Positions 1 to 11,500 of a stretch of 64,000 bases of DNA are shown piece after piece. How positions within the stretch are numbered: position 1 is the stretch's first letter; every line of letters begins with the position of its first letter. Origin of the DNA: Fistularia commersonii. Its lineage: Eukaryota; Chordata; Actinopteri; Syngnathiformes; Fistulariidae. The notes beneath the pieces were generated by a model. That model made no database searches and had not been told where the DNA came from. It was given only the letters and a program-made list of their open reading frames with translations. The DNA lies in assembly GCA_037954325.1 (NCBI GenBank), contig JBBMNZ010000001.1:13706758-13770757 (forward strand). Direction: 5' to 3'. Both the position numbers and the translations under genes were made by a program.

Positions 1-189
1 CACAGACAAATATAGTCTCAAAATGTAACTGATAGAAAATTGAGACCAAACAAAAATACAAATAAATCTAACAGAATGCATTGTCATGCAAAACTAGGAA
101 CTTATCATAGAAATTACTTTTCACGTTTAGAAAGAATCAAATATTTGACCAGAACACTTACTGCCATCTGCTGGTCAATATTGGAAACC

Positions 190-474
190 AGACAATAGAC
201 TTGTAACCCACTGCAAGTCATGTTCTTGTTTTCTGAAAGACAAAAATGATGGGGATTCAGCTGAGACACAGACAACACCATGTTCCTGGGTGTGTTGGAG
301 GCACAAGTACCAGGCCAGGGTGCTTCTGCTGGGATTACAGGAAGCTGGTCAGGTTCACCTTGTGAGAGTGATGCTGAGTCCTTAGTTAAGCGTGCAAGGG
401 AGTGTAGCTGTGTGGTGCTCTGCTCCTTCACAGGGGAGCTCAGCAGTTGTGGGCCATCAGGGCCTGTAAGGCCT
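190..474 (-). other. exon-like open segment of an unidentified minus-strand gene
   Basis: Read on the minus strand, a T-rich tract ending in TTTTTTTTAG near 475-485 is followed by an open frame of about 95 codons that starts TSREGLTGPDGPQLLSSPVK and continues rich in Ser, Pro and Thr. The acceptor-like start and the lack of stops suggest a coding exon. It lies downstream, in minus-strand order, of the EXD1-like exons, so it could be the low-complexity C-terminal part of that gene. I do not recognise the protein, and the open frame could be chance. Confidence 0.25.
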
Positions 475-712
475 TCTCTGCTGGTCTAAAAAAATGTGAA
501 TCACAGACTGATTTTAATTATAATTGAATCTTAAGTATATTTTGAATCTCAAATCTGATTAAATAATTCCAAATGGTCGGCCACTTCCATTCATAGCTTT
601 TTCCCCGACTGTGCTGCTTCCAGACATGTATTTTCATTGAACAAAGAGCAAATTTCAGCTGTTATTTGTTGCCAGGCTGGGTCAAAGTCGGAGAAATCTG
701 CCTGGCGTATAG

Positions 713-747
713 CAACCCATTTCACCATTCACAGGTGAAATGGGTTG
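713..747. repeat. perfect 14-bp inverted repeat (hairpin)
   Basis: The arms 713-726 (CAACCCATTTCACC) and 734-747 are exact reverse complements around a 7-base loop. It sits in non-coding DNA left of the EXD1-like exons. It may be the core of a small palindromic transposon or a structured transcript; nothing more can be said. Confidence 0.85.
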
Positions 748-1328
748 GTGAAAAATAAATGTTGATGAAACTGTTGCTTTAACCAATCAGATTTTGAGTT
801 ATGACACCAATGCCTTCCAGAAGGCTACACTAACGTCAGCGTGTCGCACGCCTTTTTACTGGATCGTCAGAGAGCGTACTAGCCAGAGCAAGCAGGCTGC
901 ATCTGTAGCGAGCCGCATGAGCACAATCATAGTTTGCGCAAAACTTTCCCGGGGGGAAACCAGAGTAGATCTAGAACTTAGTGAGCAAGCGCGCAGGGAA
1001 ACTTAGCTCCACAACGAAAAGGTGAATACAAATAGGGAAATCTTAAAAAGACTGACAGTTTTATAGCCATATAGCAGTTATTAAGGGGATGAATGGAGCA
1101 CTACTGAAGGCCTGGGTGTGAAATGCACAGCCCGCCACTGGAGCTCAGGGATGGTGAGGGACCTTTGGGATTGGAGCAAACCAGGGGACTGTGCTCTGTG
1201 ATGAGGTAGCAAGGGCCGTTCAAAATGCAACTGCTGCAGCTGCTGGAGATAGGTAATGTTACTAACCTTGGGAGGTTAAAAAATAAAAACTTTTGCTGTA
1301 GTACTTTTTGTTTGGGTTTTATCACATT

Positions 1329-1365
1329 CTCATGACTGTAATACATTTTGTATTACAGTCATGAG
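1329..1365. repeat. perfect 16-bp inverted repeat (hairpin)
   Basis: The arms 1329-1344 (CTCATGACTGTAATAC) and 1350-1365 pair without mismatch around a 5-base ATTTT loop. A perfect stem of this length is not expected by chance in a 64-kb window. It could be a small inverted-repeat transposon core or a hairpin RNA, although it is short for a microRNA precursor. Confidence 0.9.
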
Positions 1366-1734
1366 TACTCAGTGCCTTTCAAACTGGTGCACTATGAGAT
1401 TTAACAAATGCCTGTAATGCAATCTTTTCATATATTATACATTTGATTTATACTACATCTGATCACTGTTTTATATCCAGGTGAAGGCAGGAACTGGACA
1501 GGCATAATAAAAATTTAGTGCAATGACTGGAATCTCTCGTTTTCAGTAGGGCTACTAATTCATTGGTAATGTTATAAATATATGTGTCCAGGTGGCAGGT
1601 ACAAAGTCACTTCTTCCATATACCCTGAGACCCTTATTAGATGTGAGTGACATTTCCTGTATGCTGTCCCTGTACTCCTGAAGAGTGACTCCTAATTGAA
1701 ACGGACGGGCAGAAAACAGAAAGTGTAATGCATT

Positions 1735-1772
1735 GGTTTATTTATTTATTTGTTTGTTTGTTTGTTTGTTTT
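1735..1772. repeat. (TTTA)n/(TTTG)n tetranucleotide repeat
   Basis: A run of TTTA units followed by TGTT/TTTG units, a compound microsatellite. Confidence 0.85.
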
Positions 1773-2125
1773 TAACTCTGTGGATCATTTGTGTAAGATG
1801 AGGTACAATGGAAGGTGGCCTGCTTGATTCTAACTCTGGTCTGATTCATCTTCCACACATAGTTGGCCTGGAAGACATTTACATGAAACGATGAGTGCTG
1901 GATTGAATTATCCACTTTGACTTCTCTAATTGAAAATAATACCAAATTATACTAATATTATCTCTATATATTAAATGTAATCATGTCAACCCACTGTCAT
2001 TACACTGAAACCGAAATGACGATCCTAGATTAGTTACTCTGGGCTGTCGTTAGTGTTGCAAACAATCCATACAATTAGACATTTTTTACACTCAATTACT
2101 TACATAAAAATGTGAATGGTCAGTA

Positions 2126-3129
2126 CTATGATACACCCTGAGAAAGGTCTGTCTTAAAAAGAGGCTCCTCTGGCTCTGTACCCTGTAGAGCTGTGATTTC
2201 ATCTTCAGTGACCAAAGGGGTAAGTGGGGCACTTTCAGGTGGGGACTCGACACCTCCTGAAGAGTACTGACTTTGTCTGGAAGAAAGCCTCCTGTGTCAG
2301 AATGGAAACACATGATGTCTGCTACCTACACAGGAGGGAAAGGAAATAACAAAGTTAGTGAAGCTTATGCCACTAATACCCAGAGGGATAGATTACACTT
2401 CATACATTCACCAGCAACTGCTCTGCAGTCATGAATTACCTGTTAAATCTACAATCATTAATCACTGCAGTCGACCAAAGAAAACTGTGCTGTAATTTGA
2501 CCTGCTCTTTAACTGATTGACTTGTGGCTCACACATACTGACAATAAGATAAGATAAGATAAGATAAGATAAGATAAGATAAGATAAGATAAGATATACT
2601 TTATTGATCCCCATAGAAAGTATAATCAGAGAGACAATTAAAAGATGGACAATACACAGATTACGTGCCTGATTGTATGGAGCTAATATTATAAGGATCT
2701 ACCAATATATTTGCAACATATCTTACAGTCAAACAAGAGCTTTGTTGTCTGTCACTGGTCAAAAAACAAAATCACAACTATGACCAGTGAACAATATTTA
2801 TACCTGTTGATGGGAAGGCCTAAAAGACTTCCAGCTCTGAGAGTACTATTTATGCTGATGTTTTTTTATTTGCTTTTAAGAAAGGGGAGAATACACAGTA
2901 AAATCATAATGAGACAGATTTATTAGGATTATACAGAAAGAAAATTATATTAACAATTGGACAGCTAGCTGGATTAAAACTCCCGAAAATAGGGTTGACT
3001 GAACGGATGTTGTTTGCGCAGCACCTATAGGATGTCTTCATCCTCCATGATCATGGGGAGGCCATTTTTGAAGGCTATGACTCCAAGTAACAAGGTATCA
3101 AACAAGTAGACCTTGGCTTTGGTGGCAAA
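2126..3129 (-). pseudogene. exd1: EXD1-like (exonuclease 3'-5' domain) gene fragment, probably decayed
   Basis: Three minus-strand segments match consecutive parts of vertebrate EXD1, a DEDD-type exonuclease-fold protein of the piRNA pathway. Segment 3129-3025 encodes FATKAKVYLFDTLLLG, a divergent stretch, then MEDEDIL and a TAG where a Lys codon normally precedes the donor. Segment 2439 to about 2350 follows an ACAG acceptor and begins VIHDCRAVAG, containing the conserved VIHDCR, then loses frame. Segment 2325-2126 follows a TGTAG acceptor and begins VADIMCFHSDTGGFLP, ending the match at STLQE. There another frame takes over, with an acidic tail ending at a stop at 2126-2128. The homology comes from recalled EXD1 sequence and is convincing for three collinear exons. 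The stop and frameshifts argue for a pseudogene, but sequencing error or altered splicing is possible. Upstream exons were not found. Confidence 0.6.
2544..2595. repeat. (AAGAT)n microsatellite with LINE-like tail
   Basis: About ten AAGAT units run directly into TACTTTATTGATCCC, the kind of 3' end seen on many fish LINE or SINE copies read on the opposite strand. The pentamer is probably the tail of an inserted retroelement. It lies between two EXD1-like exons. Confidence 0.8.
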
Positions 3130-3139
3130 CTCAATAGCT

Positions 3140-5230
3140 GAATGTACCAGATGTTATTCAAAAAAAGAGCAAAGGAAGGGAAAATGACAGGAAAAATAAT
3201 CATCTAATCGTCACCTGAAAAATGACGATAAAACATAAAAACAAAATATGTCATTTAGTGATTGTTGTGTTTCTTTCTGACTTGTGAGTACTGTCCTTGA
3301 GACTATTGTCACTCTTGAACCTTTGGAACGGCTCCAGCTCCTGAGCTCCGAATACCTGTTCCTAACATCAGCATCAATTGCATACCTCTTATGGGTGCAC
3401 TTGGTGTATTGGTACTTTTAAAAAATACCATTAAGAAGTCTATTCTAAATAATTCATTTTAGTCTTGCCAGTTTGGTAATGATTAACAGCAGTCAAGCTA
3501 TCAACACACCCAAACAAAAGACAAGAATCATACCTTTCCATCAAAGTCAACACAAAAAGCAGAGTCTGTAATAATTTGGTTAGCACCTCACATTACACAA
3601 CACAAATTGATTCTCATGATTGAAATTATTTATAACGGATGTAGGCATATATTATATGATTGCTCACCTGTAGCCAACACAGTGTTCCATTTTTATGTAC
3701 CTCAATCCCGTCAGCCGCCTATCTCTATTGGTGTGGAGTCTTGGTGTTGCAATCAGGTCCGTATGCCACCCGTTTCAGATCTGTGGTGTAAAAAAGGTTG
3801 GAGGCTGCTGCCATAAAGGATTAAAAACATATAAATTGCCACGGGTAACAACTCAGCAAAAATGTGTGTGTGAGAAAAAACATGTGGGCCGCACTAACAC
3901 TGAACTTATTGGGCCAAGTTGGGGCCACAAACTATCAGTGGTCAAACGGTCACATCACATATCTGACATAACAATATTTCATTGTGATACATTTTGATGA
4001 AAGATGTGTAGATCTGTTGTGTGTAAACAGCAGATCAGATCAAAAATAAAAAAAATGAGCAAGTGAAATCAGATTGAAAAGAGCCAGTAACCACATGGGG
4101 GCACCGTTAAGGCATAACAGAATTGTTGAACTGTTGACGCTTCTTATCATTTCTGGGACACTGTGTACACACAAGCAATACTCAGCAAGAAGAAGAAAGA
4201 AAGACTGCTCAGAAGTAGATTGCCAAGTGAGTGGGAAAAGGGCAAGGTTAAAGCTGCAGATTCAACGCTCATATTTTTTTACTCTGCACGTGTTGTTGCA
4301 TATTTTTGTAGTCCTCATGTATTTGAATGAGTCTGCTTGGTGGCCTGGGTGTTTCTTATAAAATAAGTGAATCATTTCTTTTAGACCTGCCTGCACATAT
4401 AGTCTATTAGCATTGCATCTTGTATGTGCAGGATTTACAAAGAACTTTCTTATTGAACAGAATAATTCTGGTGGACCCAAAACTTCCCCTGTAAAATAAA
4501 GACAGACAAAGTGACATTCATGTGACATTGAAATGGAATGCAATTGCCTTATTTCTGATGGACTCAGTTTTGGGCCAGTATCTAGCTGTTGGTTGTGTAC
4601 TGCATGGAAGATGTTAAATAATCATTGTCATAATTGGTGTAAATGACTAAGTTGCACAAAATTTAACAGTGTGGTTGCACAACTATAACAGACCCAGAAG
4701 TGACCAAGTAGATACAGATCTGAAGGACCTGGACAGCTGTTGGACCCGAGGACAACACAAGCTTGTTGCTCTGGTAGATATTTTTCCATCTAAGTTGTAT
4801 TACAACTCAATCGAGATTACAATATCTCAAATTGTAAGACATCAGAGATCTGTAAATTCAGTGACTGTCATATCCTCCTTCAAATTACATTTCCAAGACA
4901 CCTGAATTAGGCACAGAGGCCAACGTGCATGCTGTTAGAAGTTTTCATGATACATGTCTGAGGGGGGAAAAAAAGGAGTTTGCAGAGTTTAAGTAGTGGC
5001 TCCTACCTGGGCAACCTGTGGCACAATGCTAAATCCTAACATTCTCTCAGAGAAAGGGCAACCCTTCTCTTTTACCTCGAGAGAGTGGAATTCTATCAAT
5101 CAAATAGTTGACTGAATCATAATTGAATAAAAACCCGAGTGACCTCAGCTCATTTTGCAGGGCATATCGCACAAAATGCAAAGTGGAAGGAGTTCTGAAG
5201 CAAACAGTTGGTGAAGTGGATGTGCGTGTG
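3140..5230. other. non-coding stretch upstream of rasgrp1
   Basis: I see no convincing gene here. Upstream exons of the EXD1-like gene would be expected on the minus strand, but no segment with both homology and splice sites was found. The short open frames are unsupported. Confidence 0.5.
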
Positions 5231-5235
5231 TATGT

Positions 5236-5237
<2 letters not shown>

Positions 5238-5296
<59 letters not shown>
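5238..5296. repeat. (GA)n microsatellite upstream of the rasgrp1 start
   Basis: An uninterrupted run of about 29 GA units ends about 190 bases before the chosen rasgrp1 start codon. It is probably promoter or 5' leader sequence. In one frame it reads as alternating Arg-Glu and stays open into the rasgrp1 frame, but that is likely a property of the repeat. Confidence 0.95.
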
Positions 5297-5300
<4 letters not shown>

Positions 5301-5375
5301 CTGCATGCAGCCGCCCACCCACGAACGAGATGGGTGAATCTTTAATTGTGTCATTTTCATTGACGAGTCAGCACA

Positions 5376-5559
5376 ATGCAGCTGGGAGCGCCGACGCGCA
5401 GCGAACACATTGCGGCGGTCAGATGCTCCCGTCCAGGAGGACGCAGATGGACAGCCTGGTTCAACCGCTCGTCGCTCAGTACCTCGCCATGGGATGTCAG
5501 TCGAAAGAGAACATCCAAAATGAAAGTATTGCGGCGGACGAGAGAGGGAAGGACAACGC
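5376..5559 (+). promoter_or_regulatory. candidate upstream ORF overlapping the rasgrp1 start
   Basis: An ATG at 5376-5378 has A at -3 and opens a frame different from rasgrp1. After splicing of exon 1 to exon 2 it would end at a TGA at 6057-6059, giving about 63 codons that overlap the rasgrp1 start at 5489. If the transcript begins upstream of 5376 this would limit translation of rasgrp1. The transcription start cannot be seen here. Confidence 0.4.
5489..5559 (+). CDS. rasgrp1: rasgrp1 exon 1 (coding part)
   Basis: Begins at a strong GCCATGG start and reads MGCQSKENIQNES, then ends at a GTAAGT donor at 5560 in phase 2. MGC followed by S-K resembles the acylation signal of Src-family kinases. 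The 5' leader extends upstream by an unknown length through GC-rich sequence (about 5380-5488). Confidence 0.75.
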
Positions 5560-8500
5560 GTAAGTTTTACTGTTGCCTTTCCCTGAGAGATGACAACGAC
5601 TACGCATCTACGTGTTTCGGCCAGCAGACCTGGGTTTCTGATGAAATTCAATGAGAACTTGACGGGCGATCGTCTTTATTTGCGCCAGAAAGGTGAACCA
5701 AGCTGGTTTTACGCGTGTTGTGCGTGAACCGAAGTCGTCGTTGCGCTCCAGACTTTTACTTTGTTAACACGCATGATTTACCGGTCTTTCGCCTGGATGT
5801 CCGCAATCACCCGGTGTTTCCCCAAGTTCAAGGAAGGAAACGAGAACAATGAGCGACTGAATCGCAGTGCAGGGTCTGGACTCTGGACACGCCACAATAC
5901 GTTGTGATGTTAGACAAAAAAAAAAAAATTAAGATATTCGTCTTTGTTATGTTGATGAATAATACGGTCAGAGGGTGGTCTCGAGATGAAAAGGAAAGGT
6001 GAATGTAGTTAAACAGTTCTCCTTTTAAGACTTGCCCTTGTGTTCCTCAAGGAGAGTGACTCCAGGGTGCAGCCCCAGGTCGAGAGTTTCTCCTCCGGTC
6101 CGCCCTCAACGGTTCCACAAAGCCAGTCCGGCCCAAACCGCCGCCGGTAGATCCGTGATGTCTCTGGGTCACCTCACCAAGGGAGCCACCTGGGAGGAGC
6201 TCATCCATGCCTGCCTGCAGTCCTTCGGTGAGTCATTGCTGACGGCAGTTCCCGGTCTAAAATGGACTTCTTGACAAGTACACACACAAATACTGATGCC
6301 TGAATCCCTTGCAACTTAAAACTTGCCTTTATTTTCAGTTACTTGTACATGAATTGATGTGATAGAATACCTCCCTGATAACATTCCTGCGTGGGGCTGA
6401 GCTGAAAGTCTTTGTCTGGTTCGGGCAGGCCCCGAGCAAAACAAAAAGATAAGCTAAGTTTGAGTTTTGCCTAAACAAGAATGATCATGATTCTATTTGT
6501 GGTTGTTTAAAGTAGGCCCTGTTTGAAATCCTTTTTATTTGAGAGACGCTTGTCTGTTTTGTTTGGGATTTTTTCTAATCTGTCGGTCCCATTGTTAGGT
6601 ATACCTGTACAATAACACAACACAGTACACAACTCTGCCTGACGTCTATCTTTGCTCTGAGTGATGGCGTCAGGACTGAAAGTTCTACGTTTGTCATTCT
6701 ATTGGATGGCATTTTGAGCACATGTTGAACCTAATATAGTGTTTTCTAATATTCGGCCAGCTTTCAACAAAACTGTGAACCACAACTCAGCTCATGCGCT
6801 TTTTGTCAATTGCTCTCTGACAGTGTCATCGAAATCCAAGCATTTTTTTGTCACTGTGAGTCTAGAATAATTCGCATTAGATTGTCTTTCTTCTTTTGGC
6901 TTCTCCCTTCAGCGAATCATCAACGAAATGAAATTGTCTGTAATTATTTGTTGTCATTTTCATATATTAGTTAGATTTGTGTTGACATATTTATTGGATT
7001 GTTGTGTGGGGTACCTTTCTAAGGAAACGGTGCAGCAGTTATCGAGTAGGTTCCAGTTCTATCGATCAAGTGAAGCTCATCAGCTTCATCAAGTTGTCTG
7101 GAGTGCTCTCAGAGTTATGGTGATTGCATCTCTAAAAGAGAAGCTTTCAAATTTCCGTTGCCTGGTTACACAAATGGAGCAATGGAGAGGTGTTACAATG
7201 GGCTACACATAATATGACATCCCATCACCACATTTCATTTTTCAGTGGCGAGGAAGCACTAGGTAGTAATGGCTGGCTGCTGCTCGGTTCAGATATGCAA
7301 GGAATATAATAACAGAGAAGTCAGGAAGACCATTCATATTTTCACTGTTCTCACAATTTTTGCGACACTGAAGTCTCTGTGCAAGTAGTGCTATCGGTGC
7401 GTCAATATGCTTTTTTTTTTGTATCACTTGAGTTTCCTTGAAAGGCTTCTCTCGGTAAAACGGAGCACAATCCCGGTCCTCAGGCTCACATCACAGGCGA
7501 ACCCCTCGGGTCCTGCCACCTTTTCAAATGTGAGACAGCACGTAAGAGCTATTTGAAGGATTACCTGATGGCAGCTTCACATCTGGCTGAGCCCAAAGGT
7601 CAGCTACCTAAACAGTGGTCCTCAGATGCTGACAAACCTTTGAAAGGCCAAGCACTATGAGATGGAGATCAATGGATTTTGGCATCATCAGTCTCTCCTG
7701 ACTGGACTGACTGCTCTGTTCTCATGGTCGGGTCTGTGTCGAGTGTCGTGAGCTATAAGGAGTTTAAATGTAATATGCTTACTTAGAGTTTGACTGTTTT
7801 CTCTGCATTACAACTTTTTTTTTTCACTCACCTAAGCATATTACTTTGGAAGCTACAGTTTGCTTTGTTGTTATAAGTGGTGGTGGTGGTTTTGAAGTGA
7901 GCAAATTCATTTTCTTGCTGTGTTTTTTTCTTCTCCAAGCACATTGGTGGAGGGGTCGGATGAACTGCTCTGATCATCCATTCAGTCCTTAACGCATCAC
8001 TTCAAGCTAACTACTTCCAGCAAAACATTCCTTTTCTTTTATTACCATTTAAAATGTAACTGTTATTGGATTTGTGACCTAGACATTCTTGGTTTTAACG
8101 TGCAAATGCAAACACTGTCAACCAATTACTATGAGTTACATTTATTATGGCAACATATGTTCAGGGCACAGGGAGATAACCATCATCCGGCATCTGACTA
8201 GGATTTGGCTTATACAAAAGGGTCATGCTGCCTGATAGCTTCTGTCAAAACAAGGAAAGGTGACACAGAGGTTTGGAACTGCTGATGGATGGTCCAAGAT
8301 AACCTCAAAACTAGGCCCGGTGCTGTGTTTATTTCCATACAGTTCCATAGCGATGTGTCTTTCCAAATTTTCCAGTAAAAAATTTCCAAAAGGGATTTCC
8401 TCCAGCAATTAAACGTGCAATGACAGGGATTTGGGTTTGGATGTTTTGAAAGATGAATGGGGAAATTGTTTACCTTAGGGATATGCGTCACTTCCTGTTG

Positions 8501-11500
8501 CATATCTGTCATAGGTTTCTCATCACACAAACTGTAAGCAGATAATAAAACAAAAATAACTGCAGACTGACAGAGGAACATGTGAACAAAGTTCTCATTC
8601 AATGTCTCTCAGCTACTCTCTCAACTCTAGTGTCCTAACAAGTAGTGCATTTTTTGTTTACCTGTCATTGTTCTCTGCAGTTTATTCTTTTACTGAGATT
8701 TCCTGAGGTCACTGATAGTCAGTGGGTTTAACAGGCCTTGGTTACACACAGTGCTACAAACAAATACACACCCTGTTCAGGATATGGTGGATTAGTCAGC
8801 TGCAGCTGGAGAAAACACTTTTTCACTGATAAAAGCCTGTTGCCATGGCACCAGGGGTACTGTATTTTCAAGGTGATATGGTTTAAAGGTGACATGCTTT
8901 TAGGCACAGTGCTGCTGGAATTTTCAAAAGACCCAGGGAAAATTGCTAGAGATTGCATAAAATAAATGCCAATGACTGGAAAATTTGAAGGATATTTGAC
9001 AATCTGCTATTTGCTGATGTTTTATCATTTCTAAATTGTTCTATTATTTTCTCTCTACCTGCAGTTTTTTCCATTTTTTTCTTTCTTACTGTGAAGCATT
9101 TTAGGTTGACCTGAAAGCGGGCAGAAAAAAGGAGTTGAGGGTTTCTTTTGCTGTTTGTCCATAGAGACTGGATATATTGTCAGGATACGAGTAAATTTCC
9201 AACCTTTTTAAAAACACAAATGATCATTTTCACCTTCTTCCCAGAGTGTATAACATGTATTCTCAATGCTCCATATGCTTATATCTTTTACGTCAAAGAA
9301 GTGGAGGTATGATATATTGCAGTAACTTTAAGCTCAACTTAATGTTCAGTATTTTATAAACATATGGGCTCTTTTCCAAAGTGGTGGAAATACATTTTCT
9401 CACACTGTCTGTCCCAAGATGCCAGCGCCGACACAAACGACCGAGATGCGGAAAGGTGGTCAAAGGGAGGAAGTGATATGTATGTGAGGAAAGGGTAGTA
9501 AGATACGCAAACAGCAGAGGTTCACACAGTCAGAGGAAGAAGCAGTAGAAGTGAGTCTTTAAATGCGAAAACAAGTCCAACAGTTTGTGGGTGCCTTTGT
9601 TGGGTGTTTCATCTTGTAAAATTGCCCCTAATATAAATGTCGTAGTGAGAAAAGGCATGGAGCAGATGGCATGTCGCATGTTTTTGAATATTTATCCTGA
9701 ATTACTGTTTTTCTTTCCCTCGTCTTTCATGTATGGGGATGCTATATTCATAGCACATATGTGAACAAATATCAGTCCATTTTGGTAACTTGTGCGTTAA
9801 TTCAGAATGTTAATTTGGTTTGTAAATGTCAGTAAAGAGTGACCACAGTTGACCAACATTTCTCGGCCTTAATAGACGAAATGATTTGTTTTCATTATCC
9901 TTTTATACAAAAGGCAGATAATCCAGATCTCGCAGCAACATAATTTAGATTATCGTAACAAAAAACAGTCTTAGGTTTTCCTTTATTTTCTTGCACTTTT
10001 ATTTGCTTACTTGTTACCTAACTATTGTATGAGTGTTTATGTAGTAATCATTCACAGATTACTACATCGACCTCCTATAGGGAAGCAAAATTTGTTTATG
10101 CTTAGACTCCAAATGAATACCCATGTTATATCACATCTCATGCAGGTCTTTTATCTGGTTGGGAAACTTGCTGAACTTCTCTAAGGCCTGAATACTTAGA
10201 ACAACAAGATATCTATTATAGAGTAACACCAAATTTTTGTAAGGGTTGTTTTTTTTTTTTGTTTTTTTTTGAATCAGCATTCTGATTCTGAATCCGCATT
10301 ACACATTTTTCTCATTACTTGCTATACAACTTTGGCCATATTTTACCAGAAAGTGTAACTTTTGCACATACCCGAGAAACAATCATGTCCTTAACTTTGT
10401 AGTGCTTATATGATGTAACAATAATGCCCCCTCCCCTCCCCTCATTTCTCTGGCAGGCACAGATGAATGTGTAAATGGGAGCAGCCATTTGTTGAACATC
10501 ACCCTCACCATGCACCGTCTCCTCATCTCCTCCAGTGATCTGCTGGATAAACTCATCGCTCAATATCCTTCATCAGTCTTACAAATAGCTATAAACACTG
10601 CCACAACACAGTCACGTGACTCAAACAAAGGAGTGCTCACCTGAACCTTTGTCACCCACTGTAATTTTAAATCAATGGTTAACTGCCACATGCTTTCAAA
10701 TTTGTACTTAAGTCCTGTACGAAACATTATCATTTGATAATTGAGGTTCATCATTACTTTTTGTTCTTTTATACCTTTTACACATCTATTTCCGAACAAT
10801 TTTTAGCTCTGCATTTTTTTCTTTCCCTCTAGTGTATTTTTTTGCGTACACTATCAATGAGTCTAATTCAACTGTTTTTTCTGTGTCTTTCAAAATGTTT
10901 TCTTCTGTCTAATTCAAATCTCTCCGCTTCACACCTTTGGGGAAAAAAAATTAAATCATGCAGGCTTCCATTCAGGAAACAGCAGTGGCGTCACAGAGCC
11001 TCTCAGAGGAGCTGACGGCTTGGCCTCAGGGTTTCAGGTGTTAATTACCTCGGCCTCTTCGATGCGCACACACACATCCACACAGTCACTATAGTCCTCT
11101 TCGACTATATATAAACACAGACGCTGCTTAAAGAGACCTGTGTTCGCACAGATAGAAAGATACAACAGAATGCCCCTTTGCCATTTTAACTCTCAATCTG
11201 AGCTCGAGACTCAAAGCATACTGTACATCTGATATACTCAGTGAGTGGGTAAGGATAAGGGAAGAGACAGGGGGGTCATTAACAGCCTTCATCAGTGTCT
11301 GGCCAAAGCATTGTGTAGGCAGCTCTTCTGCTCCCATGACGCAGGTAGCCTTTTTTTGTGCTTCACTTCAAGACAATTTCTGCAAATTTAGCGCAATAGT
11401 GTCAGTCTATATACATATATATATATGTAAGCGCCTTCATTTAATGAGAAGCTTTGGGGTTGCCAGTTTGTACGTTCATTGGTGAGTGTTTTCTGGTGAG

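Noticed and set aside
3315..3400. Minus-strand frame reading EQVFGAQELEPFQRFK after a TTAG
   Set aside because: Protein-like and in the right place for an EXD1 exon, but no residues match EXD1 and the acceptor is weak.
3680..3785. Minus-strand segment ending in a GTGAGC donor, and the opposite plus-strand frame from 3695
   Set aside because: No recognisable homology; the flanking sequence looks like a worn dispersed repeat.
5123..5446. Long in-frame open stretch upstream of the rasgrp1 start, running through the GA repeat
   Set aside because: It stays open because GA units encode only Arg and Glu. The upstream part has no homology, and the best start context is at 5489.
5145..5651. Open frame of 168 codons on the minus strand over rasgrp1 exon 1
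   Set aside because: It is a shadow of the GA repeat (Leu-Ser repeats) and the GC-rich exon on the opposite strand; no homology or splice support.
8210..8602. Open frame of 130 codons on the minus strand in rasgrp1 intron 2
   Set aside because: No homology or conserved motif; length is within chance for a window of this size.
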